A DNA stretch of 64,000 nucleotides from Trichomonas vaginalis G3. Taxonomy: Eukaryota > Parabasalia > Trichomonadida > Trichomonadidae. The stretch covers positions 2,852,001-2,916,000 of the forward strand of contig NC_067205.1 of NCBI RefSeq assembly GCF_026262505.1, written 5' to 3'. The notes under the pieces were generated by a model that worked only from the letters and a program-made list of their open reading frames with translations, searched no databases and was not told the DNA's origin. Below are positions 30,225 to 39,487 of the stretch, piece by piece. Position numbers and translations under genes: made by a program. Numbering within the stretch: the stretch's first letter is position 1; every line of letters begins with the position of its first letter.

Positions 30225-30578
30225 ATGTTGTTCTATTTGCAAAGTACAGACCCAAACGAATACGGGACAGTAAAGCTACAAACAAACTTAGGTCTACAGA
30301 ATGAGGCGCTTGCATTCAGAATGGTTGACTTCAATACTATCGCTTCATTCGTTATAACAGATGAAACAGATTTCATGGAGATTGAAATAGATGGAAAGAA
30401 GCACGAAATAAGATTTCACAATAATGTAGAATATAAGATGGAAACATTAGCTGGAGTGTTAAATGCTCTCATAAATACTACAATAAACAAGGATAACGAA
30501 GAAAACTTAATGAATGTTAAACTTATTGCAGGAGTTTTGAAGTTCAGTTATGCGAAGGAGTTTAAGATACACGAATGA
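30225..30578 (+). CDS. Small Polinton protein, about 117 aa
   Basis: Starts MLFYLQSTDPNEYGTVKLQT; an upstream in-frame ATG at 30192 would overlap the divergent fibre gene start, so 30225 is preferred. It is beta-rich (DFMEIEIDGKKHEIRFHNNV). It overlaps the next gene by 4 nt (ATGA), suggesting joint transcription. No family recognised. Confidence 0.5.
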   Translation: MLFYLQSTDPNEYGTVKLQTNLGLQNEALAFRMVDFNTIASFVITDETDFMEIEIDGKKHEIRFHNNVEYKMETLAGVLNALINTTINKDNEENLMNVKLIAGVLKFSYAKEFKIHE

Positions 30579-31000
30579 GTCATAGAGTACAACTTCTTTT
30601 GGGTGCATACCATATGACATTTCCTTTGAAAAGTGTTGACAAAACGATTGAGATGAAATCTGTTCCATACGTATGTTATGGTAATTGTTTATACATTGAG
30701 TCTAAAATAGCTAATGTCACAGGTATTTCAGGAGTTAATAGTAAAGGTTCAGTAGAATATAAATCCTTCTGTTATGCAGTCAATTCAATGTTCATTCCAA
30801 ACGTTCCTGTCATAGCAACTCATTTAGGTAAATGGGTTCGCATTAGTCCTCATAATTTGAAAGACATGCAATTCAGACTTGTTGACTTTCAAGGAGAGCC
30901 TGTAGAACTGAAGGCACCAGTGCGAATGACTGTTGAAGTTGACTTTTTAGAAAATATTAAATGCAACAGCTTACAAGAGAACTCAGAGCTAAAAATATAA
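30575..31000 (+). CDS. Small beta-rich Polinton protein, 141 aa
   Basis: Begins MSHRVQLLLGAYHMTFPLKS and contains ALV-like beta strands (PVRMTVEVDFLENIKCN). Overlapping ATGA with the gene upstream and a 40-nt overlap with the gene downstream mark a compact cluster. Could be a minor capsid or fibre-attachment component; unproven. Confidence 0.5.
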   Translation: MSHRVQLLLGAYHMTFPLKSVDKTIEMKSVPYVCYGNCLYIESKIANVTGISGVNSKGSVEYKSFCYAVNSMFIPNVPVIATHLGKWVRISPHNLKDMQFRLVDFQGEPVELKAPVRMTVEVDFLENIKCNSLQENSELKI

Positions 31001-31203
31001 AGTATGAATGTTATGTATTAGGTCATGAACTTTGGTTGTTGCTGTTTGATGAAACAAATGAGTTAGTTATGTCAGTCAAGAGAACAGAAAAATATTGTGT
31101 TAGTGAAAACTGCACCAAGTCAATAAGATTAGGTTTGCATTATGAAGATGAGTTCGATACTGTTGAAGAAGTTTTGGATAGATATTACAAATTGCTAACT
31201 TGA
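30961..31203 (+). CDS. Small Polinton protein, 80 aa
   Basis: Begins MQQLTRELRAKNIKYECYVL and resembles in size and style the 76-aa protein at 268-498 of element A (both end in a D-x-V-E/D-E-V-L-x-x-Y/F pattern: TVEEVLDRYYKLL here, SLDEVLLHFQKNF there). This suggests one small conserved family at equivalent sites, near the 'CCG' gene in both. Function unknown. Confidence 0.5.
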   Translation: MQQLTRELRAKNIKYECYVLGHELWLLLFDETNELVMSVKRTEKYCVSENCTKSIRLGLHYEDEFDTVEEVLDRYYKLLT

Positions 31204-31220
31204 AATTTTTTTTGACTGAC

Positions 31221-31253
31221 GGCGCAAAGCGCCAAGATGGGCTCAAAGAGCCC
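31221..31253. repeat. Mini-hairpin doublet 3 of element C
   Basis: GGCGC-AAA-GCGCC (31221-31233) and GGGCTC-AAA-GAGCCC (31239-31253) lie between convergent small genes, so they may also end transcripts. Confidence 0.8.
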
Positions 31254-31269
31254 TCCTGACTGCTTTAAT

Positions 31270-31745
31270 TTACTAAAACATATTTCAAACAAAGTTTATA
31301 TTCTGTTGAAAGTTTTGTATATTCGTTCGAATATTTATACTTAAACTCAACTCCTGTAGTTCCTGGTGTTTCAATGATGCGGATGTTACCTATTTTCATG
31401 AATAGTGGAGTTTGACCACAGCATTCGATTTCAGGGTCGAGATAGTCAATGACACATTGTTTCCCTGTTATTCGTGAGATAACATTTTCAAGGTCCTCCT
31501 TTGTTAGAATTATTTGGTTCTTGCTTATAAGATTTACAAAAGCTTCTTATCGTCTTTGAGTAAAATTGTTTGGTATAACTGAAGAAGGTAATGGTCTACG
31601 TTATCTGAAGGATTTGTTTGAACATTTGTGTAAGGATTGTCGTTGGCTTCTCTTGAAAGAATTTGGTCCAGTGGTGGATACTCTAACTTAACATCTGATG
31701 TAGCGTTAGCGTTTGAAGCTGAGTTTAAATTCACGGATTCAGACT
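31270..31745 (-). pseudogene. 'CCG' family Polinton gene, element C (broken)
   Basis: An N-terminal Asn/Ser/acidic part and a C-terminal part with YLDPEIECCGQTPLFMKIGN and EFKYKYSNEY, which matches DISCCGVSYNAIDKIYVMKG...LNLKYSFPD of the B gene at 51044-51577. Conserved across both element lineages; function unknown. About one or two breaks. Confidence 0.5.
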
Positions 31746-31794
31746 CTTAAGTTCTGGTTCTTTTTCTTTCAAACACTCTGAACTATAGTTCTTT

Positions 31795-32313
31795 ATGACA
31801 ATATTGTTTGTCGTTCGTGAGTCAACATTTGATGTTGGTTCAATTGGAACATTAACGGCACCAGCTAAGATGGATTTGCTTCTCATTTCATATAGAATAA
31901 AAACCTTTTATATGTATGAAATGAACAATATACTCGACAAGGGTTTGAATGTAAAGCTAACGAATGAAAATATTGTTGAATTCACTGAGACAGGTGCTGT
32001 GTATAAAGATGTAGAACTACTGAACAAAAGAGCTAAGGGAAGAAGCAGGAACATGAACAAAGGGTGGAAGCCTATAAAAATTTATGTCAATGATGGCTCA
32101 GGAGGTTCAAACATAAAGTATGCAGAAAGTTATAGAGTTTATGCTCTCAAAGGTGAAAAGCCTTCATTTAAGAACAGCTATTCTAACGCATATCCTCAAA
32201 AGCTAACGGATGGGGAAGTGGATGATATGAATGACAGCAAAAATATTAACAGAAATGGCGACAGAGATGCATGGAATTTGTTTACCATCAGTCAATTGAA
32301 GGTTAAACTTTAA
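31795..32313 (+). CDS. Polinton protein of unknown function, 172 aa
   Basis: Begins MTILFVVRESTFDVGSIGTL and has a Lys/Arg/Asn-rich C-terminal half (RAKGRSRNMNKGWKPIKIYV). It is beta-rich and resembles no family I know. It is convergent with the ATPase gene; the two 3' ends overlap by a few nt. Confidence 0.45.
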   Translation: MTILFVVRESTFDVGSIGTLTAPAKMDLLLISYRIKTFYMYEMNNILDKGLNVKLTNENIVEFTETGAVYKDVELLNKRAKGRSRNMNKGWKPIKIYVNDGSGGSNIKYAESYRVYALKGEKPSFKNSYSNAYPQKLTDGEVDDMNDSKNINRNGDRDAWNLFTISQLKVKL

Positions 32314-33194
32314 AACAATGTTGGTCGTTCCCATGGAATATTTTTGACTTTAATGGTATTAGTCATGATATGAATCTCAAGGTATGAACGAGGAGAGATG
32401 AGAGACTTATATGCTTCCCAAATTTCTTCAAAAGGTAATGTTATACCTGACTGTTTCCAAATGAGTTCAATATCATAGCGTGAGAAACCTTGAAAGATAA
32501 CGAAGTCAGTTATGAGACGTTTTATGTTTAAAGCTAAAAACCTCCATGTTTGCATAAGTATTGCTACAGTTAAGTGGTAATGTCTGACTTTAGTATGATG
32601 TTAGCTAATGGTGAGTCTGGTTTTGAACTAAACCTTTTCCGGCGAAGTCGTCACAAACTAATAAAGTGTTTGAAGGATATTTTTTGAAGGGGTATTTTGA
32701 AAGTTTTGACAGAATGTAGTTTGTAAGTCGTTTCATATCGTAAACTCCTGAGTATGACGTAAGTGGTGTTTGTCAATAATTCTTTCCATCTCCTCAGAAG
32801 TCTTTTGCATTCCTGACTGTATAAATTCAACGATGGCATAATATTTCCTCTTACGTCGAATGTAACGTTGAAGAAATTCAATGAGTTCACTGTCTGGAAC
32901 TTTAACGACAGAGGCTTGAACTTTTGACATAAATGTTTTCGCTGTTGAGTCCATAGAGTCTGAAGTTGCTGATATAATGATTTGGTCATAATATGAGTCA
33001 TTTCCTAAACGTTCTGTTATGAGTATATGACGAATGAGGTTAAATGTCTTACCTGAACCCATCTTTCCACAATAGAAATACACACCATTTGAACAGAACT
33101 CATAATCTTTGCTGAAAGGAAGAATAAGAGAAGAGTTAAGTTTGTCTGTAGTTTCATTCATGTCTTCATCTACATCATGTATTAAATGCTTCAT
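32310..33194 (-). pseudogene. Genome-packaging ATPase (FtsK/A32-like), element C (broken)
   Basis: The Walker A segment YFYCGKMGSGKTFNLIRH is visible near 33040-33095, and a following QIIISATSDSMDSTAKTFM strand-loop resembles the B ATPase (VVICSTSGQFDQTVNSFKD). A later acidic Walker B-type patch and a VIFQGFSRYDIELIWKQSGI segment match B's LFPGLSEDDFMELMKESMAG. In Polintons this enzyme pumps DNA into the capsid. The region has a few breaks. Confidence 0.75.
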
Positions 33195-33210
33195 TTTATC
33201 TCCATTAAAA

Positions 33211-34310
33211 ATGCAAGTCAGAAATATTCAGAACATAGCACCGAGTCTAACTGACAAGAGTATAAAGATATACTATGAACATGTTATGATGAAACCAACC
33301 AAAATTCAAGAAAGTCAGTATACTTATGAATATCCAAGACACTGGGTAGAGTATGTAGGAGGTGAGAAAGCTATTGAAATCAGACAAGTTAGAAGTATTC
33401 CAGCAGGAAGAACAATATTATTGAAGAACTTTAATGTTTTGAGATATAATGATGAAATAAAGAAGCAAGATAGTTTCCCTGTTGCTGTGTATGTGAACTT
33501 AGATACAGGAGATGACATGAAAGTTTTTAATACAAAGCTTCAAACGGTAGTGAGAGAACAAACTGACTGCGGAAGGACATCCATTACCTTCAGAAGTTAC
33601 CATAGCATATAATTTTGAAACAAACTCAATAGATTTTAAAGTCGTCTCTGCAAAGAAGTCAGGTTTTACATTTAATGAAGCAGATGTATATTCGAATGAA
33701 AACTTCAAAGCTATTGCATGGTTAGATAATGACGATTGCTTTAAGAAAATATTTAAATACAGTGACTCAACGATGTCAATAGATGACCTTCGTGGAATGT
33801 TACCATCGACGTTTACAGTAGAAGGTTCAGCAGGATTGCTTACAAGATTGTCAATTGGTGGTATTTGGTCTCGTGGAGAACATTGTTATAAAATCCAGTA
33901 TAAGTGAATTTGCTGAAGAATCTATATTATGTCTTTCAAACTACATGTATTCGCCGCCGAAGCATTATAGTATAACAAAACTTTGTCAGTAAGTTTAACA
34001 TAAACTTGTCGAACCTTCTTCAATGAAAGATGTTGTGCTACCTAAAGATGGAAAGGATGGACTCATTATTGAAATGATTTTAATAGCATATTAAATGAGC
34101 TTGTTCTTGAAGGTCATTCATGATGAAATAACTGTTGTAGAAGATGTTAGCAATTGTTCAGACATTTTGAAGCGTATAGATGATATAGAAAGAAGTTAGA
34201 TAGACCGCAAAGTGGTGAGGGTGAAGCCCGTGAGAACGCTTATGTTTCATTGACTTTCTCCAGTAACGAGAACTTTTATGAGATAATATTGAAGAGAGAT
34301 GATTTTAATA
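33211..34310 (+). pseudogene. Penton-like minor capsid protein, second paralogue of element C (broken)
   Basis: The segment TYEYPRHWVEYVGGEKAIEI followed by RQVRSIPAGR matches the YRFDYPIRWLQSPSDAKAIG / FRRVLFSNR segment of the B protein at 42578. It is divergent from the ATPase gene. Several breaks; fossil. Confidence 0.5.
34204..34229. repeat. Mini-hairpin doublet 4 of element C
   Basis: ACCGC-AAA-GTGGT, GA, GGGT-GAA-GCCC. The pairing includes G-T wobbles, and the order and 2-nt spacer match doublet 1 read on the other strand. Confidence 0.7.
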
Positions 34311-34317
34311 TGGTGTA

Positions 34318-34854
34318 AATGGTAGCTTGGCAGCTTAGGCGCAATGGGAACAAAAGCATTAGCATTTGGAGCAAAAGCACTTGGAGCTTATGACGCAGTA
34401 AATAAAATGAGTGGAGGAAGGTTTTTCGAAGACATTAGATGCAAATAAAGGGAAGATTGGAGGCTGGGTTGCAAAGAAGTTAAGATTAAATAAAATAGGG
34501 CTCATAAATAAAGCATCCAATTTGGTTGCGACTGAGTCAGAAAATGCTTTAGGAAAGGACGATGAGTTTGCAAAACACGTAAAAGACTTTAATGACCAGA
34601 TGAAAGGTGAAACAATGCATTTAAATAGAGTCGATGGAACTAAAGAAAATGTTTCTTCTCCACAACTTCCACCAGTAGTTCTTCCGTATGGTCCCTATGG
34701 AATGTATGGAAACCCTTATGAACGACCATTTGACCCATTGACTGGTGGAAGTAACTGGTATCATTACGGCCGAAGAAGAAAGACAGTCAAGTTGGAGACA
34801 GACGTGAAGAAAGCAACTAAAAAGAAACCAAGGAAGAGAGTTATAAAGCAATGA
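34318..34854 (+). pseudogene. Amphipathic/basic core protein (pVI/pX-like), element C (broken)
   Basis: An early Gly/Ala/Lys-rich helix, an amphipathic stretch (KGKIGGWVAKKLRLNKIGLI), a Pro/Tyr/Gly-rich centre (LPYGPYGMYGNPYERPFDP) and a strongly basic end (RRRKTVKLETDVKKATKKKP). Similar in style to B's genes at 13448 and 39034. Its 3' end lies in the right terminal repeat. About one break. Confidence 0.5.
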
Positions 34855-34862
34855 ATTCAACA

Positions 34863-34911
34863 GGGTGAAAAAAACAGGTGAAAAAAGCGGTGAGATCTCA
34901 CCACTTCACCT
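34863..34911. repeat. GGTGA/TCACC array inside right terminal repeat of C
   Basis: Inverse of the array at 14323-14370: GGGTGAAAAAAACA, GGTGAAAAAAGC, GGTGAGATCTCACC, CTTCACC. Confidence 0.8.
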
Positions 34912-35010
34912 AAATATATTTTTGTGCTATGTTTTCATACGTGTGGGAGTGGTGATATCATTAATTTTTAAGTTTATTTTTTATTTTATTTTTATTTTAT
35001 TTTTATATAA

Positions 35011-35331
35011 ATGACGAAAACTATTGAGATAACAAACTACAACGGTCATGAGTTCAAGAATTTGTTCTTCGTTCCTCGTGAAAATACATTCTATCAGATA
35101 CGAGGGAGAAAGGGTAAAGTTAGTTTGAGCGTTTATGACAACAAACATAATGGGAGATATATAAAAGCAATAGATACAAACGGTAAGCTTGTTTCATTAG
35201 CTTTGTCAAAACTTACTAACATTTATTTTGACAGTGACTTTGACCTATATGAAGAAGAAAGTGAGTCAGAAGATTATGAGCTGTTATGTGAAGCACAGCA
35301 ATGGGAGGAGTTGCAATACTTTTGTAGGTGA
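35011..35331 (+). CDS. Terminal-repeat-borne protein, 106 aa, right copy
   Basis: Same protein as at 13903-14223 except for about ten residues around positions 42-60 (DNKHNGRYIKAIDTNGKL here, EGMKNGKFIQAYDTNGKR there) and one near 88. The promoter-side DNA (TATTTTTATATAAATG) is identical. Confidence 0.6.
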   Translation: MTKTIEITNYNGHEFKNLFFVPRENTFYQIRGRKGKVSLSVYDNKHNGRYIKAIDTNGKLVSLALSKLTNIYFDSDFDLYEEESESEDYELLCEAQQWEELQYFCR

Positions 35332-35507
35332 GAACGTTTATTTTTTACATTAGTGAGGTGAAGTGGTTGGTGGCTTTGTAAATATTTAAGGTTAAGTTAG
35401 TGTTTGTGTTTGTGTTGTAAAATATACGTTAACGGTTTCGTAAAGTGTCAAATTCACATATAATGGGTAAGTAGGTGCGCAGTGGCACAGTATCCAACTA
35501 ACCCATA

Positions 35508-36341
35508 CTAACTGTAGTTGTATATGAAACTAAGTTCTAAGTAAAACGCATGGTATAATGGAATTATTCTTTTTCTTCCATCTGTAGTAAACCATACTTG
35601 AAAGTCTGAAATACTTCCACTCGGCGGTTCATATAACTTTGTAGGTTTTTCGTAAAAATCATTCATCAGACATAAGAAAGAGTTTTGGGCGCCAGAAAAT
35701 GAAGCATGAACAATAATAGCATCTGGGTCGAAAATATTTTCATATGTTCCATTAGGGTTTTCGACTTCATAATAGTCCGGGTGTACTGGATATGCTGCAG
35801 GCTGATTTAACATCCTCATAAATCTATACCATGCCAAGTTGTTATATTTTGTAGAAATATAAACGTTTTCTCTAAGGTCTTCTATTTTATTGATTTTAAC
35901 AGTTGCATTTTTCCTGTCATAAATAATATCGAGATGGTATTCTCCTTCGTCAATGTTATACTGGTTTGCATATTCAATATAGATATCGTTTATTTTTTCT
36001 TGAAAAGCTTGAAGAGTTGTTTCTAAGTTTATAAGCAAACTAACTTGTAAAAGTTTTCCCTGTTCAAATTTCTCATACATACGTTTTTCTTTGTTATAGT
36101 ATCGAACTTCAAAACCGACCGTAAATGGAAAACCATGTATGGCTTCTGAAATGAACTTCATTCTACGAAAGCCAATAGCTTTTGTGACGGATGGGTCTCT
36201 TAACCATCTTAATGGGTAGTTAAAACGATAGCCTTCATGCTTTACGGTATCTGTCTCAAACTTTTGACCGACATTAGTAAAAAGTTCATCTAATGGTTTA
36301 GTTGTAGCAACTCTAGAATTTTCTTTTTCTATTGGAAGCAT
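35508..36341 (-). CDS. Penton-like minor capsid protein, first paralogue of element B; element C inserted at its 3' end
   Basis: Paralogue of the 286-aa protein at 42578: similar starts (ENSRVATTKPLDELFTNVGQ here, KQRTKVADTKPLDYIFTNAG there), the same YRFNYPLRWLRDPSVTKAIG core and the same end (FQVWFTTDGRKRIIPLYHAF then YLELSFIYNY). Two such paralogues per element suggest two vertex components. Element C lies inserted at the very end of this gene. ATTTTATCTATAATAAA precedes the divergent fibre gene. Confidence 0.6.
   Translation of the reverse strand: MLPIEKENSRVATTKPLDELFTNVGQKFETDTVKHEGYRFNYPLRWLRDPSVTKAIGFRRMKFISEAIHGFPFTVGFEVRYYNKEKRMYEKFEQGKLLQVSLLINLETTLQAFQEKINDIYIEYANQYNIDEGEYHLDIIYDRKNATVKINKIEDLRENVYISTKYNNLAWYRFMRMLNQPAAYPVHPDYYEVENPNGTYENIFDPDAIIVHASFSGAQNSFLCLMNDFYEKPTKLYEPPSGSISDFQVWFTTDGRKRIIPLYHAFYLELSFIYNYS
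35514..35518. repeat. Target-site duplication of element C, right copy (GTAGT)
   Basis: Direct repeat of 13716-13720, immediately after the right terminal repeat ending CTAACT. Confidence 0.85.
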
Positions 36342-36359
36342 ATTTTATCTATAATAAAA

Positions 36360-38096
36360 ATGTCAAATGAAACAGCGTCTATGAGAGAAATACAACACAA
36401 CCGACAACTCATTATGCAAGCTCTAAATAAGAACACAACAAACTTTTCAAACTATTCTAAGATATCTGAGTCATTGAAAGGGGGTGACTTAAAACTGACA
36501 ATAAACCCAATGACAGATGAGTTTCTATTTCAAGACAATAAGAACAATACTGTCTGTATAAATCCAACAAAAGGAACTTTAAACGAGAAACCTATAAATG
36601 AACTTCTTTTGAAAGCAGATGTTGACAACAAAGCTGACAAAGAATATGTAGACGATGCAATAGCAAAAGAAGAAGAAAGAGCTAACAATGCTTATGCAAC
36701 AAAAGAACATACTCATCCTGAACTAGCAGACAAAACATATGTTGACAATAAAATGTCAAGTGAAGTGACAAGAGCTGAAAACGAATATTCTAAAAAGACT
36801 CATATACATTATATTAACCAAATACCAAGTCTTAAGGAAACATTAGAGACAAAAGCAGATAAGACTCATACACATTCTATATCTGATATTACAAACTTAC
36901 AAGAAACCTTAAACAGGAAAAGTGCCGTTGGACATACACATACCATTGCAAATATTACAAACTTACAAGAAACCTTAAACAGGAAAAGTGACGTTGGACA
37001 TACACATACATCTTCTGAAATAACAGACTTAAACGTTAGCCTTGAAAATAAAGCAGATAAAACATATGTCAATGAAATATACCAAAGTTTGATAGGAACA
37101 AAAAATATTGAAACTATTGTTGGTGACTTTTCTGTCAATGAAGAAAATAAATATTTTAGATGGCAGTTGGTACAGTCCTTAAAAAATGGTACACGGAATA
37201 AACTCATTCCGAAAAATAACAATGAAATGTATGTAAGCTATAAAAAGAATGATGGTACACAAGTTAAAGTTCCATTAGACAACAACTGCTACTTAAACTT
37301 ATATGGAGACGAACAAAAGAAATATTTAAGAGTTTATGAAATGGCAGATATGACATTGCCTGACCCAGCTCCAGCACCACATTATTATGACTATGGAGAT
37401 GACGACAGAACACCACATGTAGATGAACAAAAGCTAACATTATATTTAGATTATTATAGATATAAAAGATATAATGCAATAGAAAAAACGAGAATAGTAT
37501 ATTATTATACAGATGACAGAAATAAATATTATAGTCAAGATTTTACCTACCCTGAAAACATAAGATTATATTATAAAAAATATTCTGACACAAACCAGAA
37601 GAAACCTGAAATAGTTGCACTATATTTTAAGTTCAAAAGAGACAATCCTATAATATCTCATATGTTTGATTTAATGAACCCAGTAGGTTCTATTTATACA
37701 TCTATGGATGCAAGAGGTCCTCAAGTAATGTTTGGTGTTGGTGCATGGGAACAAATAGTCGACAGGTTTTTGTATTGTGCAAACTCTTCAAAGGAAACAG
37801 GTGGAAGTAAAACGATTTCAGGTGAAAATTTACCTGCACACAGTCATTACATAGATTTAAGTACATCTCAAGCAGGTTGGCATAAGCATAGATATTGGGA
37901 TTGGTCAGGAATGACAAAAGGTAAAGGATATGATGTTAAAGACGACGTTAAGTTTGCTATAAATTGTTACTGGAGTGACACTCAGGGAGAAGGAAACCAT
38001 ACACATTTCGTTTCAGGATATACACAAACAACGGGACAAAGTAAAGAATACATGCCACCTTACATGACAGTTTACGCATGGTATAGAATTGCTTAG
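36360..38096 (+). CDS. Phage-like tail-fibre/collar protein, element B, 578 aa
   Basis: The N-terminus is followed by coiled coil and about five repeats with a His-Thr-His core (ADKTHTHSISDITNLQETLN; GHTHTIANITNLQETLNRKS; GHTHTSSEITDLN), as in trimeric phage fibres. The C-terminal 150 residues form a phage tail-collar-like domain: PVGSIYTSMDARGPQVMFGV, GAWEQIVDRFLYCANSSKET, then NLPAHSHYIDLSTS, GNHTHFVSG and MPPYMTVYAWYRI. In phages this trimeric protein binds receptors. Here it sits beside a penton-like gene, where a vertex fibre gene would be expected. It looks whole. Confidence 0.85.
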   Translation: MSNETASMREIQHNRQLIMQALNKNTTNFSNYSKISESLKGGDLKLTINPMTDEFLFQDNKNNTVCINPTKGTLNEKPINELLLKADVDNKADKEYVDDAIAKEEERANNAYATKEHTHPELADKTYVDNKMSSEVTRAENEYSKKTHIHYINQIPSLKETLETKADKTHTHSISDITNLQETLNRKSAVGHTHTIANITNLQETLNRKSDVGHTHTSSEITDLNVSLENKADKTYVNEIYQSLIGTKNIETIVGDFSVNEENKYFRWQLVQSLKNGTRNKLIPKNNNEMYVSYKKNDGTQVKVPLDNNCYLNLYGDEQKKYLRVYEMADMTLPDPAPAPHYYDYGDDDRTPHVDEQKLTLYLDYYRYKRYNAIEKTRIVYYYTDDRNKYYSQDFTYPENIRLYYKKYSDTNQKKPEIVALYFKFKRDNPIISHMFDLMNPVGSIYTSMDARGPQVMFGVGAWEQIVDRFLYCANSSKETGGSKTISGENLPAHSHYIDLSTSQAGWHKHRYWDWSGMTKGKGYDVKDDVKFAINCYWSDTQGEGNHTHFVSGYTQTTGQSKEYMPPYMTVYAWYRIA

Positions 38097-38958
38097 TCGT
38101 CATTTTCAACTTCTTTAGCATATTCGTCAGGAGTTGTCTTATATTTGTTAGGAACTGTCTTTGAAAGTATACCACCTTGAACTTTGACAAGTTTGAAACG
38201 AGGTCTGACAATAGTAGTTTTATCTTCTGCTTGCAGTGTGTACATTTTGCCATGTTTGCCTAAAACTTCATAATATTCTCTTGTATACTTTCTTCTATTT
38301 TTACGAACACGAATGTGAGTACCTGTCGGGTTCCCATTGTTGTCATAGTCAATAGTATTTTCATATGGGTCGCGTTTAGGTATTTCTATTTTTACTTTGT
38401 CACCTTTCTGAAGTTTGAAGCCCGGCATTCTTTCTTGTTTGTCTCTTTTGACTAAATTATTAAATATATAGTCTTTCTCTAAGTCAGGGTTGTTTTTCAT
38501 TTCTTCGGGGAGTGGTTTCCCAAACCTTTTTGTTTACGGCTATTGTAAATATTTAAAACTTGTCTCATCTTTGCCATGGAGAAGTGTCTATATTTGTCGT
38601 CATATGACATTTCATTTGCTTCACCACCTTGTGGTTGGTTTAAGTCTCTTAACATTTTTATACATCCGTCAATGACACCAAGAGCAGAATGGTTTTGGTC
38701 GACAATGAAATATTGGTTTACATTTTTTGAACGCAGATAGTTTTTAATATCATCTGATTTGAAAGAACTTTCACAGTCAGATGTTAGTTTTGTTGGATGG
38801 TATTTGTCAACGAATATTGTCAAAGCAGTTTTCACATCTAAAATATTTTTGGACCATAATGGTATGGCTTCACAGTATCTTGTGTTTTGACCAACAAATA
38901 TTAACCAGTATGGAGGTCCATCTGTTCTAACTCTCGGAATGTTTTCCAAGATATCCAT
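38093..38958 (-). pseudogene. Polinton rve-type integrase, element B (broken)
   Basis: A core segment PYWLIFVGQNTRYCEAIPLW, then TKLTSDCESSFKSDDIKNYL and FIVDQNHSALGVIDGCIKML, parallels the C integrase. The C-terminal part is basic and ends in an SH3/chromo-like segment (RPRFKLVKVQGGILSKTVP). The stop codon overlaps that of the fibre gene tail-to-tail. About two breaks; fossil. Confidence 0.75.
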
Positions 38959-39033
38959 AAACCAAGCATTTGGTGTTGAACTAAAGATTTTTACATGAGT
39001 GCTTTCTTTGTCGCTTTAGAAACATAGGGGTCC

Positions 39034-39468
39034 TTGTTCGGATTCGTCATTTTTTACCCTATAAGAAATGGTTTATTTGGCGCATTAGCAGGAGTTGCAT
39101 CCAGATTTTTGCCCGCAGTGGGAACAATAGCCAGAGGTGTATTTGGAGTTGGAAGGAAGATTTTGAGTACATTAGGTATACTTAAAGAGAAAGCACAACC
39201 TATTATACAAACTGTACAGAAAGGTTGGGATGTAGCACGAGATGCAACAAATCTTATTCCAAATCCTGAAACAAGAGGAAAAGTTCAAGGATGGATGGAC
39301 AATGTAGGAAGACAAGCAGGAAACTATTATAACAAAGCAAATGACTACTATAACCAAGCAGGACACTATATGGACCAAGGTGAAAGATTCTTTAACAGAG
39401 GATATAACCATGCACAACAGTGGGTAAACAATAACCAACCTCAACCGCCTCAAACGTGGGGAATGTAA
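39034..39468 (+). CDS. Amphipathic protein with Tyr/Asn-rich tail, about 144 aa (pVI-like)
   Basis: The first third is hydrophobic/amphipathic (GLFGALAGVASRFLPAVGTI, then RGVFGVGRKILSTLG), like membrane-lytic minor virion proteins. The second half has repeated NYYNKANDYYNQAGHYMDQG units. The start is uncertain, and the first ten residues may be non-coding. Comparable to 13448-13690 and 34318-34854. Confidence 0.5.
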   Translation: MFGFVIFYPIRNGLFGALAGVASRFLPAVGTIARGVFGVGRKILSTLGILKEKAQPIIQTVQKGWDVARDATNLIPNPETRGKVQGWMDNVGRQAGNYYNKANDYYNQAGHYMDQGERFFNRGYNHAQQWVNNNQPQPPQTWGM

Positions 39469-39487
39469 AGTTTTTTATTGAGATGAA

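Larger units (their letters stand above)
13721..35513. mobile_element. Polinton/Maverick element C, complete, 21,793 bp, nested in element B
   Basis: Two inverted terminal repeats of about 683 bp, beginning AG as is usual for Polintons, are flanked by the direct duplication GTAGT. Parts: capsid protein, two penton-like proteins, an amphipathic core protein, type B polymerase, KilA-N module, integrase, tail fibre, ATPase, several small genes and one small gene inside each terminal repeat. Its insertion site is at the 3' end of B's penton-like gene. Several genes look whole; polymerase, ATPase, fibre, one penton-like gene and a few others are broken (about twenty breaks in all). It is younger than B. 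Confidence 0.93.
34830..35513. repeat. Right terminal inverted repeat of element C (684 bp)
   Basis: Inverse copy of 13721-14403, nearly identical outside one 70-bp patch in the small gene. It carries the GGTGA array at 34863-34911 and the 106-aa gene. Confidence 0.92.
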
